Shown here piece after piece: positions 1 through 10,070 of a stretch of DNA of 17,454 nt. A program made the position numbers and the translations under genes. The number at the start of each line of letters is the position of its first letter. Positions within the stretch are counted from its first letter, which is position 1. The stretch is from NCBI GenBank assembly GCA_013054445.1, contig JAAMPI010001224.1, positions 1 through 17,454 on the forward strand, read 5' to 3'. The stretch comes from Cudoniella acicularis (taxonomy: Eukaryota > Ascomycota > Leotiomycetes > Helotiales > Helotiaceae). Under the pieces are notes generated by a model, which was not told the DNA's origin, searched no databases, and saw only the letters and a list, made by a program, of their open reading frames with translations.

Positions 1-750
1 TTCACTGTGTAACTGATGGTGAAATTGGCTCGTTCTCATTGAAATATATACCAAACCCAGCAAGGACAACTCCTATGGCAGCGACCAGCAGAGCGTCATT
101 TATAATTTAATTATCTTCGTGATATTTTTATGTCAATTTCTATCTTAATACTAGATATATGTAATTCTACACAGTTCTGCTCGATATAATAAATGTGTAT
201 ATCATTCAAACAGATATTCAAAAGTTAACTCAGAAAGAGTCGAAGTCTTTATCCCACTCATCGTAAATTAGCGCATCACCTTCTTTCATTAAGAAAAACA
301 CTTCAATTGTTATACTATTTCAAGATGATCTGGCGTGTGATTCTTAAATAAAACAATTCTCACAAGAGTCTAATATGCATCCCTTTATTTTAACTACAGT
401 AATAACTATTAGTTACTTTATTGCCTTGAAGTGTTCAGGAGTGGTTTCGCTTTGATTGTAACTTGCGATGCGTGGATAAGAGAATGGGTATATTAACCTC
501 GTCTATTACGTTACACTTTAACGCTTCTTAATTAATATAATAAAAATGAACCATTCTTTACTGCACGTTCTTCAAATAGTTGTCTGATGGAAATATCATA
601 CTTTTTTTTTATTTTTTATTTTTTTTTTAGAGAAGTGGCACTTTTAAAATTTATCTATTAAGACAACTCTAAAGAACACGAGGCACTCAGATGAGAATAG
701 GTCTTGACTGCATCTCTCTCATGACCTTGAATTTGAACAGGGATGAAAGC
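1..750. other. AT-rich intergenic region
   Basis: No coding frame of note is visible on either strand. The stretch is AT-rich and includes a T-rich low-complexity tract at about 602-628. Its right part should contain the 3' untranslated region and polyadenylation region of the BIM1-like gene, which is read leftwards and stops at 751. I see no tRNA, no transposase fragment and no long repeat. Confidence 0.6.
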
Positions 751-1583
751 TTATGACATCCACATGCATAAAGAAGCCATAACCAGGCCGACGAATCCGC
801 TTTTGCCCCATCCCTCGAATCGTGATGTCGCTCCGGACGCAGCTTTGGAAGTCGTGGCAGCAGTGCTTTGTGTTGGTGTAGGAGAACTCGTTGCGGTCAT
901 ATTTCCAGTCATACTAGTAATACCAGAGGTAGCAGAGTTGGCCATTGTCGAGGGCAGTAAAATGCCGAAGGGTACGGCAGAAGTTACGCCGGCATCAGTG
1001 GCTCCGACACCGGTTGAGTTGATACAACTTGAGGGAACGGCTGCCGCATCGCCAGCGACGAACACAATAGCAGCGCACTTTATGTAAGTATTAGCTTCAC
1101 CCTCCTTCTTTAGGTAATTTTGCACCGGTCAAATTTATAGAAAATCGAGTAAAGACATTCCAGAGTTCGTTCTTATCCCTTACTAACCTGGTAGTTGAGC
1201 CCGTCCGGCGCGAATTGCACCATCTCAAAAACGGCATCTTGTCCTATCCATGCCTTATATCCAGGTACTGAGGGCAAGCAGAAAGTCCCAACACCAGTCT
1301 GTTTGACTGGCTCGATGAAGTTCACCCAGCCATCGGTGTTGTTCGCAAGAGCTACACGGAATTCGAGAAGTACCTGCGGGTGTGTAGTCAGGATTTGTAC
1401 GGGATATCCTCCGATCGGCCAGTTCGTGACACTAGTGTGAGTTTTGAGATCAAAAGAATCGCAAGGCCCCGTTCCTTCCAATGCGTCGTTGAAGCCAAAA
1501 GATGTCGGGGATTGTAGCACAAAGTGTGCCTTGCTAACTGCTAATAAGTGTATGCAAAGGAAAGCGATTGCGTTGAGCTTCAT
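751..1583 (-). CDS. BIM1/X325-like secreted copper-binding protein, likely GPI-anchored
   Basis: Two exons, 1583..1188 and 1077..751, give 240 aa. The 110-nt intron starts GTTAGT, has a CTTAC branch site and ends AAG. The start at 1583 is chosen because residues 1-19 form a signal peptide (MKLNAIAFLC, then IHLLAVSKA), leaving His20 as the first mature residue, followed by Phe. An N-terminal histidine is the key copper ligand of the X325/BIM1-like family, which resembles lytic polysaccharide monooxygenases but is linked to copper handling rather than sugar cleavage. His68 (TTHPQ) and Asp84 are possible further ligands. Cysteines at 41, 102, 133 and in the SSCINSTG stretch could form the two family disulfides. 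The tail is Ser/Thr/Ala-rich and ends in a short hydrophobic segment (FVGLVMASLCMWM), fitting a GPI signal. Open sequence upstream to 1790 lacks a signal peptide and is probably leader. The family call is strong; the copper role rests on family knowledge. Confidence 0.87.
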
Positions 1584-3356
1584 GTTGGCGAATATGAGTG
1601 TTTTCAATGGTAGAGAAGCTGCGAGGATCCACTCTGCTAAAAAGTTAGATGGGAGGATGCGACTAGAAACATAGCTAATTTTTAATTCCTTCGGTGAGAA
1701 ACATTGAGAACAAATGAGCAAATTTGTCTGAAGAGGATGAGGCATATTTAAGTAATTTAGATGATGCCAAGAAAGTGATTTGAGTGCCAAGACTCATTCA
1801 TCCGTAAATGCAGGAACGATGCGAACTTGTCGCCTCTTGTAACTTCATGTTGGGCCCATGACGGTATGATCTCTGTTGGATTTTCTGACGAAGTTCGGAA
1901 GGTGGCTCTACGGCGAAAACAACTGCTCGTGTAGCTAATGGCTCACCCCTCATTCCCCTTGTTGTCCTCGCTTAGCTTAAGCGGGCTTCCCCTATGAACT
2001 CACAGCTGTGCGCATGAAGTCAACTAACTGGTGATCCAAAGAATTTATGTGCAATCGGAGAGGTAGCATTAATTTTGAAGATTGTGTCTTTTGACGTGCA
2101 TGCTTAATAAGTAAGCAGGTATTTTTCGCTTGAAGGAAGTTGATTCGCACGGGGCTGGCAAGGGAGCGCTCTTCGGCCTTGGGCGAAAATAAACTTGTGT
2201 GCTAGGAACCACAATTGTCTGAGTTGATGCGGGCAACCAAACAGAAAAGTTGCATTAGTTTCTAACTGCCAAGTAATCCAACACAGCGAAAGTTGGGTAT
2301 TGTACATCGCGATTGCGAAAGCCGTGAATCGAGGAGTCTTCGCTTCTTCGGTGTGGCCAATTAGGTCGCAGGATTAACTGTAAGCGAGGGCGGCGACCAT
2401 ACAATAGGGGAGAAGAGGTTAGTGGGTGCTTCAAACTACAGTTCGCCTTTCTAGGGATAGTTCTTCTCTCCGCAATCTTCGCCTCTTTCCCATGGTTCCC
2501 TTCCCCACACCACCGCCGCTCTCCTTATTGTCATCGTCCAGCTGCAAAACCCCCTACCCTCTTCGCACCCAAATTTTCTGAACCACATTGTTTACCGAAT
2601 ATCGGGCTTTGCGAAAACGATTCCAACGTGACTACCGTACTGCCTGCCGAAGTTACAAATTAAAAGTTTCAGTAAAAATTTTAACTTTTTGAAAAATAAA
2701 ATATCCAAAAAATAAGTGAAGTATTTACAAGTATGCTCGTAATCATCTCAGAATGGTTCTAAAAATATCCATGTGCTAAGAATTACACAAGGCGTGTCTC
2801 GAAAGTTCCTGTTCCTTTCTCCTTGGATTATGCGGTGTACCTTGCATTAGATTGCTCGCGAGTATCGACCAAACGGGTTAGTATATAAGCGGAGCATCAC
2901 TACACCAGGGTTTTTACGTATCATTTGCAGGATATAGCTGAATGCGAAGTGGGCTTTACGGATTTTAACAGTGTTTCACTGCCTTACATTGGTAATTGAG
3001 TATAATTTCGTGACATAACTCCGTACGCTGCATATTCGCTACCTCTGAGCTGATTTAGCGGCTTTAAAATTAAAGTCCGTTGACTTGTTGAGTATTGATA
3101 ATCATACTTTGTCTTTTTACAATGTCTAGGCTTGAACGGGAAATACTCTCGAGATGTCTCAGATCTTCACGTCCAATAGGAAGAGATGCTTGTTCTCAGT
3201 GCGAGCTTCTTTCGTGGCACTGTTAAGCAGCTGCTAGTTTTCGAACTGCAGATGGGTTCCCCTTCATATATAAGGTGCATTTGAGTCCTCACACTGGAAA
3301 CAACATTGATTCCATTCTAACACATTTCATGAACTTGAAAATCACCTCCATCCAAA
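1584..3356. other. Divergent intergenic region between the BIM1-like and aldo/keto reductase genes
   Basis: This 1.77-kb spacer holds the promoters of two genes read away from each other. Near the left gene, the minus strand has a weak TATA-like stretch at about 1740-1752. A second TATA-like string lies at 2880-2888 (TATATAAGC context) with no gene I can attach to it. Around 2455-2575 the plus strand is pyrimidine-rich and includes a 29-codon open frame that looks like chance. No repeat, RNA gene or longer coding frame is evident. Confidence 0.5.
3265..3274 (+). promoter_or_regulatory. TATA-like element of the aldo/keto reductase gene
   Basis: The string CATATATAAG lies about 85 bp upstream of the ATG at 3357. 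That would place transcription start near 3295-3305 and leave a leader of roughly 50-60 nt, which is usual for filamentous fungi. Evidence is motif and spacing only. Confidence 0.4.
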
Positions 3357-4554
3357 ATGAATATGCCTCCTATCCCGACCTCGCTGCAAGACAGCTTGAA
3401 TGCCACCAAAGTTGAGTATGTTCAGGTCGGAACCTCTGGGCTTCGTGTATCCTCTCCAATTTTCGGCACTATGGGCATTGGCAGTAAAGCCTGGCAGAGT
3501 TGGGCAATGGAAGAAGATGAAGGATTGAAACTTTTGAAAGCGGCGTGGGACAGAGGTAAGGGGCTTTAAAAACACGATGAAGACAATTATTAACCAAGCA
3601 ATAGGTCTCACAACTTGGGATACCGCCAACGTCTACAGCAGCGGCTTCAACGAGGAGGTCGTTGGAAAAGCGATCAAGAAATTTGATATTCCCCGAAACA
3701 AGCTTACAATCTTGGCTAAGTGTTATGGAACTGTGCCAGAGGAAGCTGGGATTTTCAATTGGATGTGGGAGGCACAGATGGCGAAGAGCAAAGATTATGT
3801 CAACCAAGGAGGTAAGCAGCCCATTTTGATATGAAGCTTTATAATAGAGGTCCTCAAGTTGATAATTTACTTTTGTTTGGTAGGTTTATCAAGGGGTGCG
3901 ATTTTCAAAGCGGTCGATGCCTCGCTCAAGCGTCTCGGAACAGATTATATCGATCTTCTCCAAATCCATAGATACGACCCAACAGTTCCCCCGGAGGAGA
4001 CCATGAAAGCTCTTCACGATCTTGTACAGGCCGGAAAGGTAAATTACATCGGCGCAAGCTCCATGTGGACATACCAATTTGCGCGCATGCAATTCATCGC
4101 CGAGAAGAATGGCTGGACAAAATTCGTGAGCATGCAGAATCGGTACAATCTGTGCTACAGGGAGGAGGAAAGAGAAATGAACAAGTTTTGCAATGAGACT
4201 GGTGTGGGAATACTTCCATGGGGACCTTTGGCTTCGGGTTTGCTTTCAAAGCCCGTCGGAGTCGAGACTGTCAGGTCCAAGATGGTCGTTGCTATGATGG
4301 GCGGGCTTACGGAAGCCGATGAAACCATCAACAAACGAGTCCAGGAGTTGGCGGAGAAGAAAGGTTGGAAGATGAGTCAAGTTGCGCTGGCATGGGTTAT
4401 AGGAAAGGGTTGCATTCCGATTGTCGGCTTGAACAGTAGTAGCATCGAGAGGTTGGACGAGGCGTGTGCTTTGAGGGACTTGAAGTTGACTGTAGATGAG
4501 ATGAAGTACTTGGAGGAGCCGTATGTCCCGAAGCCCGTTTCTGGACACACCTGA
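3357..4554 (+). CDS. Aldo/keto reductase
   Basis: Three exons (3357..3555, 3605..3811, 3884..4554) encode 358 aa. Introns of 49 and 72 nt start GTAAGG and GTAAGC and end TAG. Enzymes of this superfamily are cytosolic NAD(P)H-dependent oxidoreductases that reduce aldehydes and ketones. All four catalytic positions are present: Asp72 and Tyr77 in [10 protein letters not shown], Lys105 in TILAKCYG and His164 in LLQIHRYDP. The start [14 protein letters not shown] is the first strand pair of the (beta/alpha)8 barrel, [10 protein letters not shown] is at 152-161, and the GPLASGLL and [10 protein letters not shown] segments form the cofactor pocket. It resembles fungal aryl-alcohol-dehydrogenase or versiconal-hemiacetal-acetate-reductase-like members, but the substrate cannot be read from the sequence. 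Length is normal and no break is seen. It is convergent with the sugar transporter downstream and may belong to the same metabolic group, which is an inference from position. Confidence 0.93.
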
Positions 4555-5041
4555 ATTAAAAGTGGAGGTCAAAGCAAAAATTGCTTGGGAAGCAGTCGTG
4601 GTTTCAGCGTCGCGAGATGAGGTGGACGGTAGGAAGACTCGCCCTGAATAAATTACTCTCTTTGGTATTTATTTCAGATTAATCTTGAAAGCACGAATTG
4701 ATCATTTAATTCATGTTATTTGATTACCTTACAAACGTATTTGTTTCGAATTAATAATGAAAGCAGTCAAAAACGTGATACTACGTGGTATAAAGGGGAA
4801 GGGTCACTACTAAATCGAAAATCGAAAATTCTAGACTTTAAAAAGGTAGTTAATAAATCGTATCTTTACCTTCTAAAACTCGCGATTATTAAGATCCTAA
4901 ACTATAATAATTTTAGATATTTTATAACTTTGAAGTGATCGCGATAAGTTTGATTTTCGAAACCTTAATAGCGAGGTCGTGGAGCCTGAAAATCGCTAAA
5001 TATGCACTGAAAAACACAGACTTTTGACCCTAGGCTCGTTA

Positions 5042-5094
5042 CAGTACTCGCTAAAATACAGCGTGTGTGCCGCTGTAACCTGCGAGTAACACTG
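5042..5094. repeat. Imperfect palindrome, possible transposon-end relic
   Basis: The left arm has TACTCGC (5045-5051) and TACAGCG (5057-5063). The right arm has CGCTGTA (5071-5077) and GCGAGTA (5082-5088). They pair exactly around a 7-nt centre, apart from unpaired 5-nt and 4-nt internal segments. CAG at 5042-5044 and CTG at 5092-5094 extend the symmetry. The arms resemble the 13-mers at 5279 and 5322 (TCGCTRAAWTACA). This could be two terminal repeats left head to head by a decayed DNA transposon, or a hairpin in a transcript. Confidence 0.5.
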
Positions 5095-5278
5095 AAAAGT
5101 TTCGCAGTCGCTTCAACGAACTCCTTTTTATTACTTTTTTATGGAAATTTTTGGCTGCATACTACCCACACATATATGTATTAGCGATATTAAGTAGACC
5201 TCTTTTGACCTCTTTTTTCATTGGTCTCAATTGTTGTGCGGGAGAAAAAGTACGGGCGGGTTAAGGCTTAGGGGCTGA

Positions 5279-5334
5279 TCGCTAAATTACAATGAGGATG
5301 CCACTGTGACATGGCAAGCGGTCGCTGAATTACA
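5279..5334. repeat. Direct pair of a 13-mer also found in the 5045-5060 palindrome
   Basis: TCGCTAAATTACA at 5279-5291 and TCGCTGAATTACA at 5322-5334 differ at one base. A third related copy, TCGCTAAAATACA, is at 5048-5060 and a shorter one (TCGCTAAATA) begins near 4993. The three 13-mers agree with TCGCTRAAWTACA. The clustering suggests remains of one repeat family. Confidence 0.4.
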
Positions 5335-5674
5335 CCGCACCAGTCCCTATATTTCAATGCTCCAGCACCGACCACCTAAGAGCGCAACCTCATGGTAGCA
5401 TTTGACTTGCGATTACTATGGAATATCAAGATAGTATCGATAATTATTTTCAGGGATAATTCAGTACATAAAGCCAAAGAAACTTGGAATAATTTTCAAA
5501 ATAATTGAAAACTTGATTTTCGTTATTGACAAAAATATGGGCTTCAAGGGTTGTCTGTGAAGGAACAGAGAGCTAATTTCAACAACATGCCTTCTATAGT
5601 AGCGCGCCGAAGGCAAAGGGTAAATTTGGTAAATTATTGGCTCATAAACGCTTTCATGTGTCACTCTCTTACTT

Positions 5675-7301
5675 TCATGAAACTTTGACTTCTTCTGTCT
5701 CGGACTCTTTATCCCCCTCTGAGCCCCCTCTCGATTTTCCATTCTCAAAGATGCCGGCCACCTCTTCCAAGGACATGTTCTTGGTCTCCGGATAAGTAAA
5801 ATAGATAATAGTGAAGTTGCTCACTAAGACAAAACACCACACAATCCAATATTTCCAGCCAATTGCCGCAAGTCCAATCGGATTAACATATCCACTGAAC
5901 AGATTCGACAATGCATCACCAAGCCCGAAAATCACAAATGCTTTTGCGCGAAGATTGTATGGTGCTACTTCGGCAATGTAGCTGTTTATCATAGGTGCGG
6001 GCATCTTATAGAAGACCCCAAAGAGAAGGAACATTGCAACGATTGCCTTTCCATAGGCGGGGTTCGACATATTCTGACTTGCATTGACCGAGGTGAGCAC
6101 TGTGACCATTAGAATTGCAAACAACATTCCCGTCATGCCGATTAGAAACATTGGTCTTCTGCCGATGCGGTTGATAAATAGGGAGAAGAAGTTGCCCCAG
6201 ATGAAGCCGTTGAAGCTCAAACCACCATTGATGAGAAGTTGCGTCCATTTTGAGGTAATACCAATTGAAGTAAGGACGAGGCCGAGGTAATATGAGAGGA
6301 CAGCGTTTCCACACCATTGTATTATGAAGCCCGCTGTGACAACAATGAAAAGTCTGTGGCGATTTGCAGAGGTTCGTACCCATTCCATCCATGATGTCAA
6401 AGATTGAATCCTCTCTAGATCAATAGCGTGCTCGATCTCGGCCATTTCAAGTTGTAGCAAAGGAGAGTCTTCCTTTCCTTCAGCATGGTATTTGCATATG
6501 ATTCGGTGCGCTTCGGCCGTATGGCCATTCTGAACCAACCAGCGGGGTGACTCCGGAACAAAAATGCACAGGATTAATTGGAACAACGAGGAGACCGCTT
6601 GAAGTGCACTTGGTAGACGCCAAGTCCAAGAAGAACCAGCCATGGAGGCTGTTTTGAATGTTACCCAAGCAGCTATGAGCTGGCCGAGAGAACCAGTACT
6701 GTTCATGATGCCGACCATTTGGGTACGCTGATTTGGGTGTGACAGCTCAGATATAAGTATTGGACAAGCCGTGGCTTGAATGGTGTTTCCGAAGCCGATG
6801 AGTAGACGAGCGATAACGAAAGTGGCATAATTCTGTGAGGCAGTCTGCAAAATTACCCCGACGAGCAGAATAGCCGAACCAAGCGCAATTGGCTTCTTTC
6901 TTCCCAGTCGTTGGATTAAAGGGGCCGCGATCAGCAATGCGGCGATCTGACCGTACCTCACACCGTTGCCGATCGAGCCAAGTCGGGACCCTGCAGGATT
7001 TCCAAAGAACTCTCTCCACTCCGGGAGCAATTGCAAGCCATTCAACATGCTTCCATCGTACCCTGATAAACGGTTAGCACTAGTACCGTGGGCGTGCGAG
7101 CTAAACGCAAGCTTCGGGAAAAACGAGGATGAATAACAGCGTATCATTGGTGATATCTGTAACGATAGCACACAGTAAGAGGAAATTAAGAGATCTGAGC
7201 CCAGGATAATGCCACCAGAACCTGTTTCGTGCAGGCATGACATCAGTGAGTATTATATCCTCACTCACGCTCGAGGTATTCTTTTCATTAACAGGCTGCA
7301 T
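5675..7301 (-). CDS. MFS sugar transporter, lactose-permease-like
   Basis: Exon 1 is 7301..7145 and exon 2 is 7062..5675, giving 514 aa if joined. This is a 12-helix proton-coupled carrier of the plasma membrane. Exon 1 supplies the cytosolic N terminus and the start of helix 1 (PGLRSLNFLLLCAIVTDITN); exon 2 continues with GYDGSMLNGLQLLPEW. Family motifs are intact: GRK at 106-108, RLLIGFG at 138-144, PESPRWL at 222-228, NRIGRRPMF in the second half and YPETKNMSLEE near the C terminus. The last 25 residues are charged. The start at 7301 is the first ATG of that frame. A longer exon-2 frame, opening at 7243, runs through the intron and is not the natural N terminus. The oddity is the intron: its acceptor (CAG, 7065-7063) and CTAAC branch site are good, but its first bases at 7144-7143 read AT instead of GT. 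It may be mis-spliced or use another donor. The sugar is unknown. Confidence 0.88.
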
Positions 7302-8189
7302 CTCGACAGGAATGTATATCAACAAGAAGTTTTTTTTATGCTTTAGGAAATGAAGCTGAAGATCAGGGTCTTATGGAACCTGGGCTGGGTCTTCTTTAAT
7401 AAATTAAATCCCAAGGTCGAGGGGAGAGACCTTTTGGTGGACTATCGGACCCCGAAAAGCCCCCCGAGCTGGCAAGAACAATTCTTCCACAAGGCTGAAA
7501 ACCTGCGAGTTTACTGGCTCTCGGAATCGGCAGTCTAGAATGCGCCCATAATCAAGACTTTTGGGACGAATTTTGGGAAAGACGAACCGGTTCCAAGGGA
7601 TTTCGTAGACGCCTAGAGAAACTAAAAAAAGACAATCACTCGATCCTCACCTTATCTAAATTTCGTATCTGCACCGAGAGATCGAGAAACGATTTGAGGA
7701 ACGAAGTAGGCTTAGTTAGGTTGGAATAAAGACGCAGCTGGGAACAAATCTCACAATAATCGGGGGTCGCGGCTTAGGATCCGGTTATTCAAGCTGTAAT
7801 CGAGGCATCTCCGCAATTTGGACCACTCGGGCCTTTGAAATGTTAGGGGCCAAGAGTTGGAGGCGGAGCGCCAAGATATGCCCGCTGATTATAAATCGCC
7901 ATGCCGCCGCCCCCTGCACGATGGACAAGGCTTAGGAAGGAGTGGAATGTCAAAATACATCTAAAATCTTCCAAACTGCTTGATATAACGAAGTGTCCTG
8001 TTACATTCGGCAAACGGTGTTTTGAGGCAAACGCCCACCGTATTCAACATTACCACAGTTGTCTTACCTAATACGAGGATTGATTGGAATTTCGGGGAAC
8101 GCACGTCGTGAACAGTAAGCCGATACGACGGTGATCACTCATAACTTCGCAGGCTCAATAATCACAGATGCATCAAGCCATCTCGAACA
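7302..8189. other. Divergent promoter region between the MFS transporter and the regulator
   Basis: About 890 bp separate the two start codons, so this DNA should carry both promoters. A TATA-like string, TATAAAT, lies at 7890-7896 in the orientation of the regulator. It would give a leader of about 270 nt and is weakly supported. A 59-codon chance-like frame opens at about 7902 and shows no domain. No zinc-cluster exon (CX2CX6C) is seen upstream of the regulator's ATG. Confidence 0.45.
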
Positions 8190-10034
8190 ATGACCTCAAC
8201 GACGGGTCTACATTTGCCTGAGTTCGAACACTTGGACAGCAGAAAGAAAACCAGCTCTGATTATGTGGCCAAAGACGGAATGGCTGCCTCGCTGCAGTTC
8301 GTTATCAACAACAAGCCGCACCTCCCTAGCAGTCGCAAGCACAAAAAGATCGTCCGTACTCATGTGATGCGCAATTATCATACACACCAGAAGAAGAGTA
8401 AGGTGCCTGTTCAGAGAGGAATTCTTCGAAAAATTGCTCCCCATGCACAAGTCCAACTGGACTCAAGCGCCAGCCCGCCGAATACGAATGATGGGTCCAA
8501 GGAGTCAACTCAAGCCTCTTCTAGCACTCCACCGTGGGGGTCTCCCTTCGAGGAGCTCCTCGATGCCTCAAGTATTGGGTCGGAGTCTGAGATGTGTCTC
8601 ACCCCAAACTCTAGTCATCTTTCCAGGGATAATAGTTTGGGTGCATCACCGCCCTCATTTCCAGAGCCGGTATCGGTATCGACTGGTGATCGGGGTGAGC
8701 TGGATTCACCTTCACTTCCCGTCACACCTCATTTGGAAGAATTTGATCGTTGGGCTTATGATACTAGTTAGTATTGACTTCGCTTTCGAGGCACAAGCTG
8801 ACTTCAATTGCCATGCAGCCACACCTTACGTCCTTTTCCAAGATGAAGGAGCTCCTATGCTATGTTTAAGTGCTCGAACATGGCCATTTCCAAAGCCAAT
8901 TGGGGCAGAAAAGCCAAAATTTTCAATATTTATGCCGTCAAGAATCATTCCAATTCCAAATTTCAAGCTTCCCAGAGGGTGTATGCATAAATCTGCTCTG
9001 GTAATTCCACATATAATTAACAGTCGAGAATTTTTTACTTTTAAGGAAGGGACGATCAAATGGATCAACCATCGTCTCAATGCTGTTTCTACGGGTGTAA
9101 ATGATTCAACAATCGGAAGCATTTTGTTGCTTGTAAATTTTGAGGTGAGTGTGTTTTTTGTCACTTTTAATCTTTGATTCGACTGGACTTATCTGAGATT
9201 AACAAATGTGTTTTATGCTAATTTCTCCGGTAAAGCTGATGCGAGGGAATGTCATGGAAACCCTTTATCACATGGATGGCGTCCAAATGATTGTAAATCT
9301 ACGTGGAGGACTCAGCAGTGTGAACGACAGGAACGTTCTCACGAGAATACTAATGTAAAATGTCCTCAAGCTGACGAAACTTCAAAAACTAACAAACTTG
9401 CAGTATTGACCTCCTCGTTGCTGTTTTGAGCACAAGTCAGCCGAGATTCTCTCAACCTTCGTTAATGCCACCGAATTTCCTTGGAACAACATTTTACAAA
9501 ATCGCTGATTCGCCATTGACGACGCGAAGAACGATGAAAGTCGCCTTACTCAAGTCGCCTTTTTGTGAAAAGGCCATTCAAAGTCTTCAGTACGTGCAAA
9601 CGCTCACAATGCTTGTTATATCTGGAATAGACTCTGGTCTCCCGACCCTCCCAATCCAGGAGCCAGAACGGATAACCGGACAGAAATCTCTCACTTTACT
9701 TGAAATTATCCAGCATACTTCAGATATATATGCGCGTGCTCTGCAAACACCACCAATACCATTCTCTTCGAGAGTGAACTGGGATTCAATAAGAGCAATT
9801 TGTCGAGCTGTTGAATCTCCTGCAAATGACAGCGTGTGGGATCAGTTCCCAGGAATATTTACCTGGATCCTTATGGTGGGATGTGCAGCAGCCGAGGAAG
9901 GATCTACTGAATATAATTACTTCATGTGTCTCCTGATAAAGGTTGCACTTGGTGCTGGGTATGGCTGGTTGAAGGCATTGCGGGAAGCAGTGAGTACTTT
10001 CGTGGTTGTGAGGGCACGGGCGGAGAAAGGGTAG
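8190..10034 (+). CDS. Fungal_trans_2-like transcription regulator protein lacking a visible zinc cluster
   Basis: Four exons (8190..8766, 8819..9144, 9236..9354, 9404..10034) give 550 aa. Introns of 52, 91 and 49 nt begin GTTAGT, GTGAGT and GTAAAA; the first and third have clear branch sites (CTGAC, CTAAC), and phases agree throughout. The N-terminal part has SLQFVINNKP (34-43) and HVMRNYHTHQKK (58-69) with many basic residues, then a Ser/Pro-rich linker up to about 190. This order is usual for proteins with the fungal-specific transcription factor domain Fungal_trans_2. The central part includes LMRGNVMETLYHMDGVQMIV and NLRGGLSS from residue 302, a typical helix-pair segment of the domain, followed by IDLLVAVLSTSQPRFSQPS. 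The Zn2Cys6 cluster that binds DNA in many relatives is absent; the basic N-terminal segment may replace it, which is inference. It is divergent from the sugar transporter, so control of that gene is possible but unproven. Confidence 0.82.
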
Positions 10035-10070
10035 AATAGAGTTTATAAACAGGATTAGATAAAAATTATG

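Larger units (their letters stand above)
4555..5674. other. Convergent intergenic region with probable transposon relic
   Basis: This spacer separates the 3' ends of the reductase and the transporter. About 4680-4940 is clearly richer in A and T than the flanking genes, with many TA steps, as expected of sequence altered by repeat-induced point mutation. The 72-codon open frame at 4720-4938 there has biased, low-complexity content and no recognisable domain. From 4936 to 5340 short related motifs built around TCGCTAAA recur in both orientations. At 5198-5217 the string GACCTCTTTT is tandemly duplicated. No intact transposase is visible. Confidence 0.5.

Noticed and set aside
1584..1790. N-terminal extension of the BIM1-like protein
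   Set aside because: It would bury the clear signal peptide at 1583 inside the chain and remove the N-terminal histidine of the mature protein.
2491..2580. 29-codon frame in a pyrimidine-rich stretch
   Set aside because: Ser/Pro/Leu-rich content follows from the base bias, and no splice continuation was found.
3220..3265. Possible tRNA B-box around TTCGAA
   Set aside because: No A box or cloverleaf stems can be placed around it.
4720..4938. 72-codon open frame in the AT-rich island
   Set aside because: It is rich in Lys, Asn, Ile and Leu as expected of translated AT-rich DNA, and has no domain.
7063..7243. Longer N terminus for the transporter by reading through from 7243
   Set aside because: The added residues come from intron sequence and do not match the family, whereas the frame from 7301 to 7145 supplies the expected N terminus and start of helix 1.
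7809..7868. Two GCGGAG strings in inverted orientation as carbon-repressor (CreA-type) sites
   Set aside because: The SYGGRG pattern is so short that several matches are expected by chance in a spacer of this size.
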